Assembly: GCA_016714765.1 (NCBI GenBank)
Contig: JADKCF010000006.1
Location: 186,001 to 250,000 of the forward strand
Reading direction: 5' to 3'
DNA: 64,000 nucleotides
DNA from: Saprospiraceae bacterium
Lineage (GTDB): Bacteria > Bacteroidota > Bacteroidia > Chitinophagales > Saprospiraceae
How positions within the stretch are numbered: position 1 is the first letter of the stretch; each line of letters starts with the position of its first letter. The position numbers were made by a program, and so were the translations under genes. Below are positions 21,452-29,964 of this stretch, piece after piece. Below the pieces are notes generated by a model. It was not told the origin of the DNA and made no database searches. It saw nothing but the letters and a program-made list of their open reading frames with translations.

Positions 21452-21901
21452 GTGGAAATCGAAAAAGTAATCCAGCAGACCTATTTTAAGGATAAATACC
21501 ATAAAGCTGTGGTAAATTTGTATTACACAAGTAATTTTTTCAGAGACGCCCACATGCCTATTTTTGCACAGTACGACATACAGGGCCAACATTACAATGT
21601 ATTGCGGATATTGAGGGGTAAACATCCTGAACCTGTGTCACCGGGCTATATCAAGGAAGTGATTCTCGATAAAGGAAGAGATCTCACCAGGCTGATAGAC
21701 AAACTTGTTTCACTGGGTTTGGTGGATAGATATACCTGTCCTGAAAACCGCAGAAAAATGAACATCAGGCTTACTGATACCGGGTTGGATATATTGGCCA
21801 AAGTTTCAGATGCATTGACACTGAAAGATACCACGCTCCGGCACCTGACAGATGAAGAGTATGACCAATTGAGTACACTTCTGGACAGAATGCGGGGTTG
21901 A
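21452..21901 (+). CDS. MarR-family transcriptional regulator
   Basis: A 149-residue winged-helix protein. The core is QYDIQGQHYNVLRILRG, then VSPGYIKEVILDKGRDLTRLIDKLVSLGLVDRYTCPENRRKMNIRLTDTG, which matches the MarR helix-turn-helix and wing (the D-R-R turn appears as PENRRK). The C-terminal helices would form the dimer interface. Such proteins repress drug, stress or catabolic genes until a small ligand is bound. Its target is unknown, since the upstream cobalamin operon has its own riboswitch and the next genes are convergent. The start is GTG at 21452. Confidence 0.88.
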   Translation: MEIEKVIQQTYFKDKYHKAVVNLYYTSNFFRDAHMPIFAQYDIQGQHYNVLRILRGKHPEPVSPGYIKEVILDKGRDLTRLIDKLVSLGLVDRYTCPENRRKMNIRLTDTGLDILAKVSDALTLKDTTLRHLTDEEYDQLSTLLDRMRG

Positions 21902-21907
21902 AATACC

Positions 21908-22618
21908 CTACCATTCAAAATTGAATGAAATGGTGAATATCTGTGAGACAACATTTTCGAGCACTCGTGCTTCGTTTTGCGTCTTGTCATAAATTAGCAA
22001 ATTGCTCAATCCCCTTGAAAACTTTATCTCCGGCGAGAATATAAAGTAAGGGTAAAACATTTGCATTCCTACGCCGATCTCATATTGGAAATCATGAGGG
22101 GCTACTTTTAGAAGTGTTTTTCTCGATTTTGAATTGGTCTGTACATCATAGCTATACTTGAGCCCTGCAACCACAAACATCCTCTTATCTCTATAAGGTT
22201 CAGACTTAAATCGGACATGAAAAGGCAGCTCAAAAAACACTGATTCTATTTTTCTTTCCAGGACTTTGGAGTCGCTGACATTAGTAAATTGCAATCCTCT
22301 GCTGGCAAATGAAAAACCAGGTAAAAATCTGAAATCAAAGTACTCACCCAACTTCAAATTTGTAACCATGTGCATATTCACACCGACCTCACTGTTGCCC
22401 TCTGTCACCTTGATGCTGTCATTGTTGATAAAAAAGCTTGACTGCTGGAGTTTATACCCTGAGCTATTGATACCTACATTGATACCAAAATAATAAGCCT
22501 TTCTGTTGAAGTCTTTAAAATTATAATTACCCCGTCCGCCTATTTGCCCATATACCGTCCAGGTAAGTGACATGACGACAATAATGAGTACTATTTTTTT
22601 GCAAAATAAATGCAACAT
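21908..22618 (-). CDS. porT: PorT-family outer-membrane beta-barrel protein of the type IX secretion system
   Basis: The product has 236 residues with a signal peptide (IVLIIVVMSLTWTVYGQ) followed by an eight-stranded-barrel pattern of alternating residues (YYFGINVGINSSGYKL, FDFRFLPGFSFASRGLQF, FFELPFHVRFKSEPY, MFVVAGLKYSYDV, YEIGVGMQMFYPYFIFSPEIKFSRGL) and an aromatic C-terminus (FNFEW). In Bacteroidota, porT commonly lies directly behind the menaquinone methyltransferase gene, and it does so here, overlapping menG by 28 bases. PorT is required for T9SS, which would export the two large proteins in this window. The start may be the ATG at 22618 or one further in. Confidence 0.85.
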   Translation of the reverse strand: MLHLFCKKIVLIIVVMSLTWTVYGQIGGRGNYNFKDFNRKAYYFGINVGINSSGYKLQQSSFFINNDSIKVTEGNSEVGVNMHMVTNLKLGEYFDFRFLPGFSFASRGLQFTNVSDSKVLERKIESVFFELPFHVRFKSEPYRDKRMFVVAGLKYSYDVQTNSKSRKTLLKVAPHDFQYEIGVGMQMFYPYFIFSPEIKFSRGLSNLLIYDKTQNEARVLENVVSQIFTISFNFEW

Positions 22619-23328
22619 ATGCCTGCGCTTAAAACTTTATAACTAGTCCTGGTATATCCCAGTTTTTCTAAAATAGAAGTAAAATCCTCATAATCAGGAA
22701 AAGCCTGAACCGATTCGTAAAGATATTGATATGCCTTTTCATCTTTTGACCTGATCTTTCCTATAACGGGCAAAACATATTTAAAGTATATATTAAACAG
22801 CTGTTTTAATGGAAAAAGTCTTGGTTTGGAAAATTCAAGTACCATCAGTGTACCTCCGGGTTTCAAAACCCTAAACATTTCGCCCAAACCCTTTTCGAGA
22901 TTTTCGAAATTTCTGACACCAAAAGCAGCCATTACTGCATCAAAACTCCCTGTTTGGTACTTCAGATTCTCACTGTCGCCCAACTCGAGTTGGATGATTT
23001 TGTCCAATCCTTTTTTTATGATTTTCTCGTCTCCGATTTTAAGCATGTTGGCTGATATGTCCAATCCAACAATTCGTTCCGGTCTGATCACTCTGGCAGC
23101 TTCTATAGCCAAATCTGCTGTTCCGGTGGCTATATCCAGGATAGTTTTAGGCGCTTCTTTACTCAGCATTTTTATGGCCTTTTTTCTCCAAAGTACATCA
23201 ATACCCAAAGACAAAACCCTGTTGAGGTTGTCATAATAAGGAGCAATCTTGTCAAACATGTGCGTGACTTGTCCTTTTTTGGATACTTCTGTTGCTGAGT
23301 ATGGGGTAACTTGCGCCTTTTCAGACAT
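22591..23328 (-). CDS. menG: Demethylmenaquinone methyltransferase (UbiE/MenG)
   Basis: A 245-residue class I SAM-dependent methyltransferase that performs the last methylation of menaquinone. Visible motifs are VTHMFDKIAPYYDNLNRVLSLGIDVLWRKKAI near residues 18-50, the SAM-binding motif ILDIATGTADLAIEA, GLDISANML, and AFGVRNFENLEKGLGEMFRVLKPGG. The C-terminal SAGICCIYFAKK end is also normal. It works in the same pathway as MqnC at 1.7-2.9 kb. The stop codon lies inside porT, so the two genes are probably translated from one transcript. Confidence 0.96.
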   Translation of the reverse strand: MSEKAQVTPYSATEVSKKGQVTHMFDKIAPYYDNLNRVLSLGIDVLWRKKAIKMLSKEAPKTILDIATGTADLAIEAARVIRPERIVGLDISANMLKIGDEKIIKKGLDKIIQLELGDSENLKYQTGSFDAVMAAFGVRNFENLEKGLGEMFRVLKPGGTLMVLEFSKPRLFPLKQLFNIYFKYVLPVIGKIRSKDEKAYQYLYESVQAFPDYEDFTSILEKLGYTRTSYKVLSAGICCIYFAKK

Positions 23329-23564
23329 AATTTTAATTATTTTTCGAATATATAAGAACTTAACGTAATAAAAAAGTCTTTATTTTGTTTTACAAGGGAG
23401 TAAAATATAAAAAGATTTTGCAAAATAAATGATAAATAACCACAATATGTCGTTTTTTATACCTGAATGTCATCGCACCTTTAAATATTTGATGGTGTTT
23501 ATAGCCTTTAAACTTATTTTGAAAATAAATCAACATAAATCAACCACATTAAATTGATTTTAAA

Positions 23565-24782
23565 ATGAATATACTCATTACCACATTACTGGCTATCATG
23601 GTAGCTTCCTGCCATCCGTCCAATACAAAGCCCACGATGCCTGTCAAAGATAATTCGTATTTGCCACAGGAGGTGATACCGGGTGCTGAACGTGTTGCTA
23701 TCTACGAGCCTATGCTGAAAAATAAAAAAGTAGCACTTGTAGTCAATCAAACCAGCATGGTCAAAAATAAACACCTCGTAGACACTTTGCTTAAACTGGG
23801 TGTCGATATAAAAGTAATTTTTGCCCCGGAACACGGATTTCGCGGCAAAGCAGATGCAGGCGAAGTTGTCAGCGATACGAAGGATACAAAAACCGGGCTA
23901 CCTATCGTCTCATTATATGGTAAAAAGAAAAAACCACTCCCTGAAGACATGAAAGGGGTAGAAATGGTAGTCTTTGACATCCAGGATACCGGAGTTAGGT
24001 TTTATACTTATATCTCCACTTTACATTATGTAATGGAGGCGTGTGCAGACAATAAACTGCCCTTAATCCTTCTGGACAGACCCAACCCCAATTCTCACTA
24101 TGTAGATGGTCCTGTCCTGGACCCTGCTTTCAAATCTTTTGTAGGTATGCATCCTGTACCGGTAGTTTATGGTATGACCATCGGAGAGTATGCAGGGATG
24201 ATCAATGGCGAAAGGTGGCTTCTGAATAAGGCAAAGTGTGATCTGACCATCATCGAAAACAAACATTATCATCACCATTCCTATTACGAGTTGCCGGTCA
24301 GACCCAGCCCGAATCTTCCGAACATCAAATCGGTTTTACTTTATCCTTCCATCTGCTTTTTTGAAGGGACTACGATTAGTCTGGGAAGAGGGACAGACAA
24401 ACCATTCCAGGTATTAGGTCATCCCAAGCTTAATGAAACATTTTCTTTCACTCCTATGCCAAATGAAGGCGCAAAAGAACCTCCCCTGAATGGACAGAAA
24501 TGCTTTGGGATAGACTTGAGCACGCTGACTACAGGGAGTATCATGGCAGAAAAACAAATACAGATTCATTATCTGATCGATTTTCATGAAAAAATGAAAG
24601 CCAAGGGAGAAAAATTTTTCCTTGATAACCACTTCATAGATAAGTTGGCCGGTACAGATGCTCTGAGAAAACAAATAGAATCCGGAAAAACCGAAAAGGA
24701 AATCAGGGCCACCTGGCAACCTGGCTTAGATGCATTCAAAAAAATAAGGGCAAAATATCTTATTTATTCTGATGGTCAATAA
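23565..24782 (+). CDS. DUF1343 / NamZ-like exo-beta-N-acetylmuramidase lipoprotein
   Basis: Lipoprotein of 405 residues (lipobox VASC, lipidation about C16) with the full NamZ (DUF1343, GH171) pattern: VALVVNQTSMV, VIFAPEHGFRGKADAGE, VSLYGKKKKPLPEDMKGVEMVVFDIQDTGVRFYTY, LLDRPNP, GMTIGEYAGMINGE and FFEGTTISLGRGTDKPFQ. NamZ enzymes cleave terminal N-acetylmuramic acid from peptidoglycan fragments, so this protein probably serves cell-wall recycling in the periplasm. The ATG at 23565 follows an AT-rich leader of more than 200 bases that separates it from the divergent menG gene. Confidence 0.9.
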   Translation: MNILITTLLAIMVASCHPSNTKPTMPVKDNSYLPQEVIPGAERVAIYEPMLKNKKVALVVNQTSMVKNKHLVDTLLKLGVDIKVIFAPEHGFRGKADAGEVVSDTKDTKTGLPIVSLYGKKKKPLPEDMKGVEMVVFDIQDTGVRFYTYISTLHYVMEACADNKLPLILLDRPNPNSHYVDGPVLDPAFKSFVGMHPVPVVYGMTIGEYAGMINGERWLLNKAKCDLTIIENKHYHHHSYYELPVRPSPNLPNIKSVLLYPSICFFEGTTISLGRGTDKPFQVLGHPKLNETFSFTPMPNEGAKEPPLNGQKCFGIDLSTLTTGSIMAEKQIQIHYLIDFHEKMKAKGEKFFLDNHFIDKLAGTDALRKQIESGKTEKEIRATWQPGLDAFKKIRAKYLIYSDGQ

Positions 24783-24843
24783 GCCTTCATCATACATGAT
24801 TATGATCTGTCGATAAACTGAATAACAATGTAATTGTTTAATA

Positions 24844-25515
24844 ATGATGAAGTGGATATTTTTTTTATTTTTTGCTATAAACATAAACGCAATCGAAGCA
24901 CAACATGATACACTCATATACGTAGGCGATCCTATGTGCTCGTGGTGTTATGGGTTCAGCCCCGAGCTCGACAAGATTAAAAGTGCTTTTCCAGAAGTAC
25001 CACTTGAGATAGTGATGGGTGGATTGCGTGCCGGAGGCACTGAAACCATGATGGAGTTGCGTGATTTTCTGGCAGATCACTGGAAAGAAGTGCAGCATAC
25101 AAGTGGACAACCCTTCAATTTTCATATTCTGACACAATCACAGGTGATGTATGATACTGAACCTGCATGCAGAGCCGTGATCATAGCGGGCAAGATGAAA
25201 CCTGGTATCATGTATGCGTATTTTAAGCAAGTACAGACTTCTTTTTATGTTCACAATAATCTCCCTAATGATGCAGACACATATGTTAAAATAGCTGCTG
25301 CATTGGGTTTGGATGCTGAGCTTTTTCACCAAAAATATGAAAGTCGCCAGGCCAAAATGGATGCTTATGCTGATTTTGAGCTGGCTTCCAGGATGGGTGT
25401 ATCAGGTTTTCCGGCACTCATAGCAAAAATTGACAATAAATTATACCTGGCTACCAATGGATATCAAAAAGCAGAAAAAATCATTGCATTACTGAAAGCA
25501 CGAGGTCTGAAATAG
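24844..25515 (+). CDS. DsbA-family thiol-disulfide oxidoreductase (COG3531-like)
   Basis: A 223-residue thioredoxin-fold protein with a signal peptide (cleavage about residue 20, IEAQ) and a C32-S-W-C35 active site in the stretch YVGDPMCSWCYGFSPEL. The cis-proline loop GVSGFPALI lies near the C-terminus. The DPMCSWCYGF pattern marks the predicted disulfide-isomerase group related to FrnE and DsbA. Export means it acts on envelope proteins. Both T9SS surface proteins here are rich in cysteine or large, but a link is not shown. A short palindrome (AACAAT-GTA-ATTGTT, 24824-24838) lies just before the start. Confidence 0.85.
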   Translation: MMKWIFFLFFAININAIEAQHDTLIYVGDPMCSWCYGFSPELDKIKSAFPEVPLEIVMGGLRAGGTETMMELRDFLADHWKEVQHTSGQPFNFHILTQSQVMYDTEPACRAVIIAGKMKPGIMYAYFKQVQTSFYVHNNLPNDADTYVKIAAALGLDAELFHQKYESRQAKMDAYADFELASRMGVSGFPALIAKIDNKLYLATNGYQKAEKIIALLKARGLK

Positions 25516-25538
25516 TCACATTTACAGGAGAGACTATG

Positions 25539-26534
25539 CTATTGGACAGGTACCAGATGGAGCACTTCTTCTGCCCATTTAAATGTTTCATTTCTGATGC
25601 CATCGATATCTTTTGACATTACGTGGGATGAAATGACATGACTTCCGGAGTTGGGAAAAGCCATCTTTCTTTTTTTATCAGCGGGAGTAGAAATCTGGTC
25701 ATAAAAATCCAGCATACGTTTTACTGACACCACTTTATCCTGATGCTCTTCATCTTTGTAATAATAACCCATAAAGACCGGCATGGATAATTTTTCAAAG
25801 TGCTCTTTGTTCATATACTGATGAATCATAGTCTTCATAGTAAATAAGGCATTGGTGTGGTATATACTATTCCAGTATTTCTGTGCAGTGGTGTCATATT
25901 GGATTCTGTTGTACTCTCCTCCCATCACCACCTTGGACAGTTGTTTGCCCCAGGGATACAGCAACATTTCAGATTTTGGGTCATAAATATCTATGTTGGG
26001 CGAATACATAATCATGCTGTGAATCTTTTCACCCGCAGACGCAAGAATGACGGCAAGAGTACTGCCTGTAGAACAAGACATTACTATCACCTTATCTCCC
26101 ATTTTTTTGGCTACATCTATAGCTTCTTCTGCTGACTGCAAGTAGTTTTCTGGGGTGAGCCTGACGAATGAGTTGCTATCAGGTCTGCCATGATCCTCCA
26201 ATCTGCTGAGATACAGATTCATGCCGTACCTTCTGGCAAAGTCAGTGTGCAATGGAGCTCCTTCTTCATGGCTTGCAGAAAAACCATGCAGATATACCAA
26301 TGCATATTCAGTTTTTCGATGGCTCGAGTCTGCCCACACAATACGGGCCTTATTGCCGGGCTTGATGTCTGCCACCGCTGCTTCTCTTTTGTCTACCCAC
26401 TGATCCAGCAGACTGATATCTGCTTCGATATCCGAATTAAGTAAAACGGGAGCTTCATAGTGCACCCTAGGTCCTACCGAGTACACCAAACCAAGACACA
26501 AAATGAAAAAAAGTAAAGATTTAAGAACTTGCAT
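25539..26534 (-). CDS. Envelope alpha/beta hydrolase (lipase/esterase-like)
   Basis: A 331-residue protein with an N-terminal hydrophobic signal or anchor (LLFFILCLGLVYSV). YALVYLHGFSASHEEG supplies the oxyanion region. The nucleophile elbow reads S153-C-S155-T-G157, with serine in place of the first glycine of GxSxG. The acid and histidine are probably in MGYYYKDEEHQDKVV and FPNSGSHVI. The segment after the signal (MNLYLSRLEDHGR) also fits serine lipases of this group. Substrate unknown. It is downstream of coaE on the same strand, 37 bases away, and may be its operon partner. Confidence 0.75.
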   Translation of the reverse strand: MQVLKSLLFFILCLGLVYSVGPRVHYEAPVLLNSDIEADISLLDQWVDKREAAVADIKPGNKARIVWADSSHRKTEYALVYLHGFSASHEEGAPLHTDFARRYGMNLYLSRLEDHGRPDSNSFVRLTPENYLQSAEEAIDVAKKMGDKVIVMSCSTGSTLAVILASAGEKIHSMIMYSPNIDIYDPKSEMLLYPWGKQLSKVVMGGEYNRIQYDTTAQKYWNSIYHTNALFTMKTMIHQYMNKEHFEKLSMPVFMGYYYKDEEHQDKVVSVKRMLDFYDQISTPADKKRKMAFPNSGSHVISSHVMSKDIDGIRNETFKWAEEVLHLVPVQ

Positions 26535-26571
26535 ATTTCGAATTTGTACACCATCAAAAAAAAAGAATAAG

Positions 26572-27180
26572 TTAATTCACCTGTGCGCTGCGATTTAATT
26601 TTTTATGAACATTGCAAACCTGGACTATCAATGACTTTTTACCATCATTGTGAATGACAAAGTCTGCAACTTTGATTTTGTCCTGCTCGGGCAGTTGATT
26701 ATTTATTTTAACTTTTACCTCTTCATAAGAAAGTCTGTCCCTTTTCATGACTCTGGATACCCTGATATCTTCAGGGCAAGTCACGACTATCAGTGCGTCC
26801 ATATGTTTGTAGCTCCCATTCTCCACCAGCAACGCTGCTTCCTGTAGGATGTAAGGGTGCTCCCCGGACTTATTAGTCTTTTCTATCCATCTTTCTGCAT
26901 CCAGTCTGACTGCAGGGTGTACTATACTGTTTACCTTTTCTAGCAGTTCTTTGTTAGAAAAAATTTTCGAAGCAATAAACTTCCTGTCGGGTTTGCCGTT
27001 TTTGTGATATGCCGCGTTGCCAAGCAGATCCTTCATCTGCTTCTTTACTGATACATTGGAGGCAAGGATTTTTTTTGCTTCTGCATCGGCATAATAAACC
27101 GGAATATCCATTGATTCGAATATCTTACAAACGGTAGTTTTGCCGGAGCCTATTCCTCCTGTGATGCCCACTTTTTTCAT
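26572..27180 (-). CDS. coaE: Dephospho-CoA kinase
   Basis: Final enzyme of coenzyme A synthesis, phosphorylating the ribose 3'-hydroxyl of dephospho-CoA with ATP. The 202-residue protein has the P-loop G8-GIGSGKT-T16 at the N-terminus, the substrate region VYYADAEAKKI, IVHPAVR, the EAALLVENGSYKHMD loop and the lid ISRVMKRDRLSYEE (here VSRVMKRDRLSYEEV). Length and motif order are normal. It starts 5 bases after the stop of the small membrane protein gene, so the two are translated from one transcript. Confidence 0.95.
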   Translation of the reverse strand: MKKVGITGGIGSGKTTVCKIFESMDIPVYYADAEAKKILASNVSVKKQMKDLLGNAAYHKNGKPDRKFIASKIFSNKELLEKVNSIVHPAVRLDAERWIEKTNKSGEHPYILQEAALLVENGSYKHMDALIVVTCPEDIRVSRVMKRDRLSYEEVKVKINNQLPEQDKIKVADFVIHNDGKKSLIVQVCNVHKKLNRSAQVN

Positions 27181-27185
27181 ACTTA

Positions 27186-27536
27186 TTAATGATTAGAACT
27201 TAATGTGCGGGTACGGCTGCCTAGCCATCCACTCAATCCACCTACCAATCCACCCGTGATACCCGTCAGAAAAAACACAGCCGATGAAGACACATTTCCA
27301 AATAAAGATCCCAAAATATGCGACATTGGCTGATCAAAATGGCTGTCATTCAGATAGGCACCCAAAAACCACAGTACAAATACAGCAAGCAGCGAACCTG
27401 AAAATCCTGCAAATCCGGATGTTTTAAAAACATAACATACTACAAAACAGACAACTGCTATGATCCACCACGGAAAAAACAACTGCATTATCCAACTAAG
27501 AACTACGATGATCAGAATAAATGAATAATTTTTCAT
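27186..27536 (-). CDS. Small conserved integral membrane protein
   Basis: A 116-residue protein with three or four predicted membrane helices (SFILIIVVLSWIMQLFF, WWIIAVVCFVVCYVF, SGSLLAVFVLWFLGAYL, AVFFLTGITGGLVGGLSGWL). No catalytic motif is visible and no family name is recognised. Its position directly in front of coaE with a 5-base gap suggests cotranscription. A role in the membrane is all that can be stated. Confidence 0.7.
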   Translation of the reverse strand: MKNYSFILIIVVLSWIMQLFFPWWIIAVVCFVVCYVFKTSGFAGFSGSLLAVFVLWFLGAYLNDSHFDQPMSHILGSLFGNVSSSAVFFLTGITGGLVGGLSGWLGSRTRTLSSNH

Positions 27537-27639
27537 GATTGTGGGTTAAGTCTGATTATTTGTGTGCTATGGGCCCTCACTTCTTCAGCAGTGGATACAA
27601 ATCTCAATGCGTAATACTCTCCTTTTGTCCATTTTTCAA

Positions 27640-29964
27640 TCATATTTTTATAAAATTGCTGGCAGGATTACCGGATTGTCCTCCGGGATATACAGCATAG
27701 GCCTTGATCTTATCCTCCAGGCTTATGACCATACGCCAACTCGGACCAAAGGAATAACCTGTGGCATTGATAGCGTCAGGGCAACCATCAGCTGCAATGT
27801 TCATAGCCGAAAAAGCCGGCACTCTGGTCAAATGATAAATGTGTAATGGCTTATACTCTCCCCATGTGTTTCCCTTTCCTTGTGATTTTCTGCTATCAAA
27901 TTCAGCAATCGCCTCTTTTAAGGATAATAAGACAACATCTCCCGCTTTTTCTTGTGCCGGAGTGGCTGTCATATCAAAGTATTTATTGTTCGGGTCGGTC
28001 TTAATGACCTCCAGCAAGCGCCAGTCTTCCGGGTAATTGACATCCATATTCTGACCCAACGCTTTGATTTCATCCCATGTATTCTCAGCCAATTTTTTAT
28101 AAAATATATCAAAAAGAACCGGTGCTTCCAGGGCAGCTTTATACTCATAATTCCAGTCTGTCAGCAAGTTCCATTTTTGCTGTTCGTTTGGATGGAGAGC
28201 AGGGGCTTGTATCATAGTCTTCATATGAGCGATAAAATCTGATGCTTTGTGGGAATAAGTGTCACTCTGCATTTTTTGCATATCCGCGACAGAAATATGA
28301 TCCATTGCTTCCAGTTTTGCATTGACACTTCTGTTTCTGTATCTTTCAAATTTTCCTGTAAAATAGTAAGGATAGGATTTGTCTGCACTCACCTGGTTGG
28401 CTGAAGATATAAATCCCCTCTTGGGATTGATGATCTGGGGATTCTGTATTCTCGGTATCCAGGCTTGCCAGTCATTGGCAGACACATCACCATTCTCCAC
28501 AAATCTGCCATCCTGTCCGTATTTGGCAGGAAATCTCCCATTGACCCTCAGAGCGATGTCGCCGGATACGGACGCAAATCCAAAATTCTGTGCCGGCGAA
28601 CTGTAAGTACCCGTAGCTTCCAGATAGTCGTCATAATTTTTACACTTCATTGCATCAATAAAAACATTATACTCTCCTGCATCCGGAATATCGTGGCAGA
28701 TCCATCTCATGGCCATATCATGTCTTCCATCATTAGATGTATGATATATAGGTCCCCATCGGGTGTACTTGACTGTATCGATGATGGATTTTTGTCCTTT
28801 GACCTTTATCTCTTCGACTCTGAATGTCACATCCATTTCTTTGCCATCGAGCAAGTACTTTGTTTTTTCCTTGTTTGCCCACTGGATGACAAACATGTCT
28901 TCCACATCCTGTCCGACATTAGTCTCGCCCCAGGCTATGTGCTCATTAAATCCTATCATGATGCCAGGAAACCCAGGAAATGACACCCCATAAGCATTTA
29001 ACTCAGGGGTATGGATATGCACCTCAAACCAGATCGAAGGCAAACCCAAACTCAGATGTGGATCATTACAAAAGATGGGTTTGCCGGTAGCTGTCTTGCT
29101 TCCGTGTACTCCCCATGAGTTACTCCCGATGCCTTTATTGCGGTTTTCAAAAAAAGCTTTTAGTACAGGCTGATTGTAAAAAGCTTTGTCATCTTGTTTG
29201 CTTCCGTACAAACTATCCTGCGCAAAGGGTTTTTCAGTAGGTATAACGGGATTTTCTACTGACTGCCGTTCAGGATACAAGTACCCGAAATCCTCTTTCC
29301 CCAGGTGATAAAGCAGATTGGTGTTTTCGATATCGTCATTTCGTCCAGCCAGCGTAAGGGACATTTGCTTGAATACCAGGGCCGATTTCAAAGGTGTCCA
29401 TGCTTCCGGCTGAAGGTTAAACAGCTTGAATTCCAACGGATAATCCTTAGGGCTGAGGCTATTTATATAAGCATTTACACCATCTATATACCTGTAGGCA
29501 GAGTTGTAATCCTCTGTTTTTTCCCATCCTTTGGTAGCGTTTTCTGCGGCATATTTCATACCTCTCCGACGCTTTTCCAGGTCTATTTCTATTGTCTTAT
29601 CACCGAATAATGAAGATAACTCACCTGCCGCAGCTTTGGCCAGAAACTCCATTTGAAACAAACGGTTTTGTGCTTCAGCGTATCCCTGTGCAAACAAGGC
29701 ATCCTCTAAGTTCTGAGCAAAAATATGCGCTACTCTCCTTTCATCATATATGATCTCTACCTTATCTTTCAGACCGTGCATATTTTCCAAATCAATGCCT
29801 CCTTTTTCATTGCGAGTATCTGAGGTCCATGCCCCACCAAAAGGATTGAGAAACTTACCCATAGGTGGCAATGGATTATTGGGGATATGGATATTGCCAT
29901 TTAAAAACAGGATGAGTCCAAGGGTCAGCGCAAGGACTATTCCATATATTAACTTGTGCAGCAT
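27640..29964 (-). CDS. Penicillin acylase-family N-terminal nucleophile hydrolase (peptidase S45)
   Basis: A 774-residue precursor. An N-terminal signal anchor (LIYGIVLALTLGLILFL) is followed by the alpha chain (VEIIYDERRVAHIFAQNLEDALFAQGYAEAQNRLFQMEFL). The autocleavage site is G280|S281-N-S-W-G-V, where Ser281 becomes the N-terminal nucleophile of the beta chain. The beta chain continues with GKPIFCNDPHLSLGLPSIWFEVHI and ends GYSFGPSWRMVISLED...YPGGQSGNPAS, as in the family. Members hydrolyse amide bonds in beta-lactams or acyl-homoserine lactones. The natural substrate here is unknown, and quorum quenching is one possibility. The enzyme should act in the periplasm. Confidence 0.9.
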   Translation of the reverse strand: MLHKLIYGIVLALTLGLILFLNGNIHIPNNPLPPMGKFLNPFGGAWTSDTRNEKGGIDLENMHGLKDKVEIIYDERRVAHIFAQNLEDALFAQGYAEAQNRLFQMEFLAKAAAGELSSLFGDKTIEIDLEKRRRGMKYAAENATKGWEKTEDYNSAYRYIDGVNAYINSLSPKDYPLEFKLFNLQPEAWTPLKSALVFKQMSLTLAGRNDDIENTNLLYHLGKEDFGYLYPERQSVENPVIPTEKPFAQDSLYGSKQDDKAFYNQPVLKAFFENRNKGIGSNSWGVHGSKTATGKPIFCNDPHLSLGLPSIWFEVHIHTPELNAYGVSFPGFPGIMIGFNEHIAWGETNVGQDVEDMFVIQWANKEKTKYLLDGKEMDVTFRVEEIKVKGQKSIIDTVKYTRWGPIYHTSNDGRHDMAMRWICHDIPDAGEYNVFIDAMKCKNYDDYLEATGTYSSPAQNFGFASVSGDIALRVNGRFPAKYGQDGRFVENGDVSANDWQAWIPRIQNPQIINPKRGFISSANQVSADKSYPYYFTGKFERYRNRSVNAKLEAMDHISVADMQKMQSDTYSHKASDFIAHMKTMIQAPALHPNEQQKWNLLTDWNYEYKAALEAPVLFDIFYKKLAENTWDEIKALGQNMDVNYPEDWRLLEVIKTDPNNKYFDMTATPAQEKAGDVVLLSLKEAIAEFDSRKSQGKGNTWGEYKPLHIYHLTRVPAFSAMNIAADGCPDAINATGYSFGPSWRMVISLEDKIKAYAVYPGGQSGNPASNFIKI

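Noticed and set aside
24824..24838. Palindrome AACAAT-GTA-ATTGTT before the DsbA-like gene
   Set aside because: Short, AT-rich and found only once, so no regulator can be proposed beyond chance.
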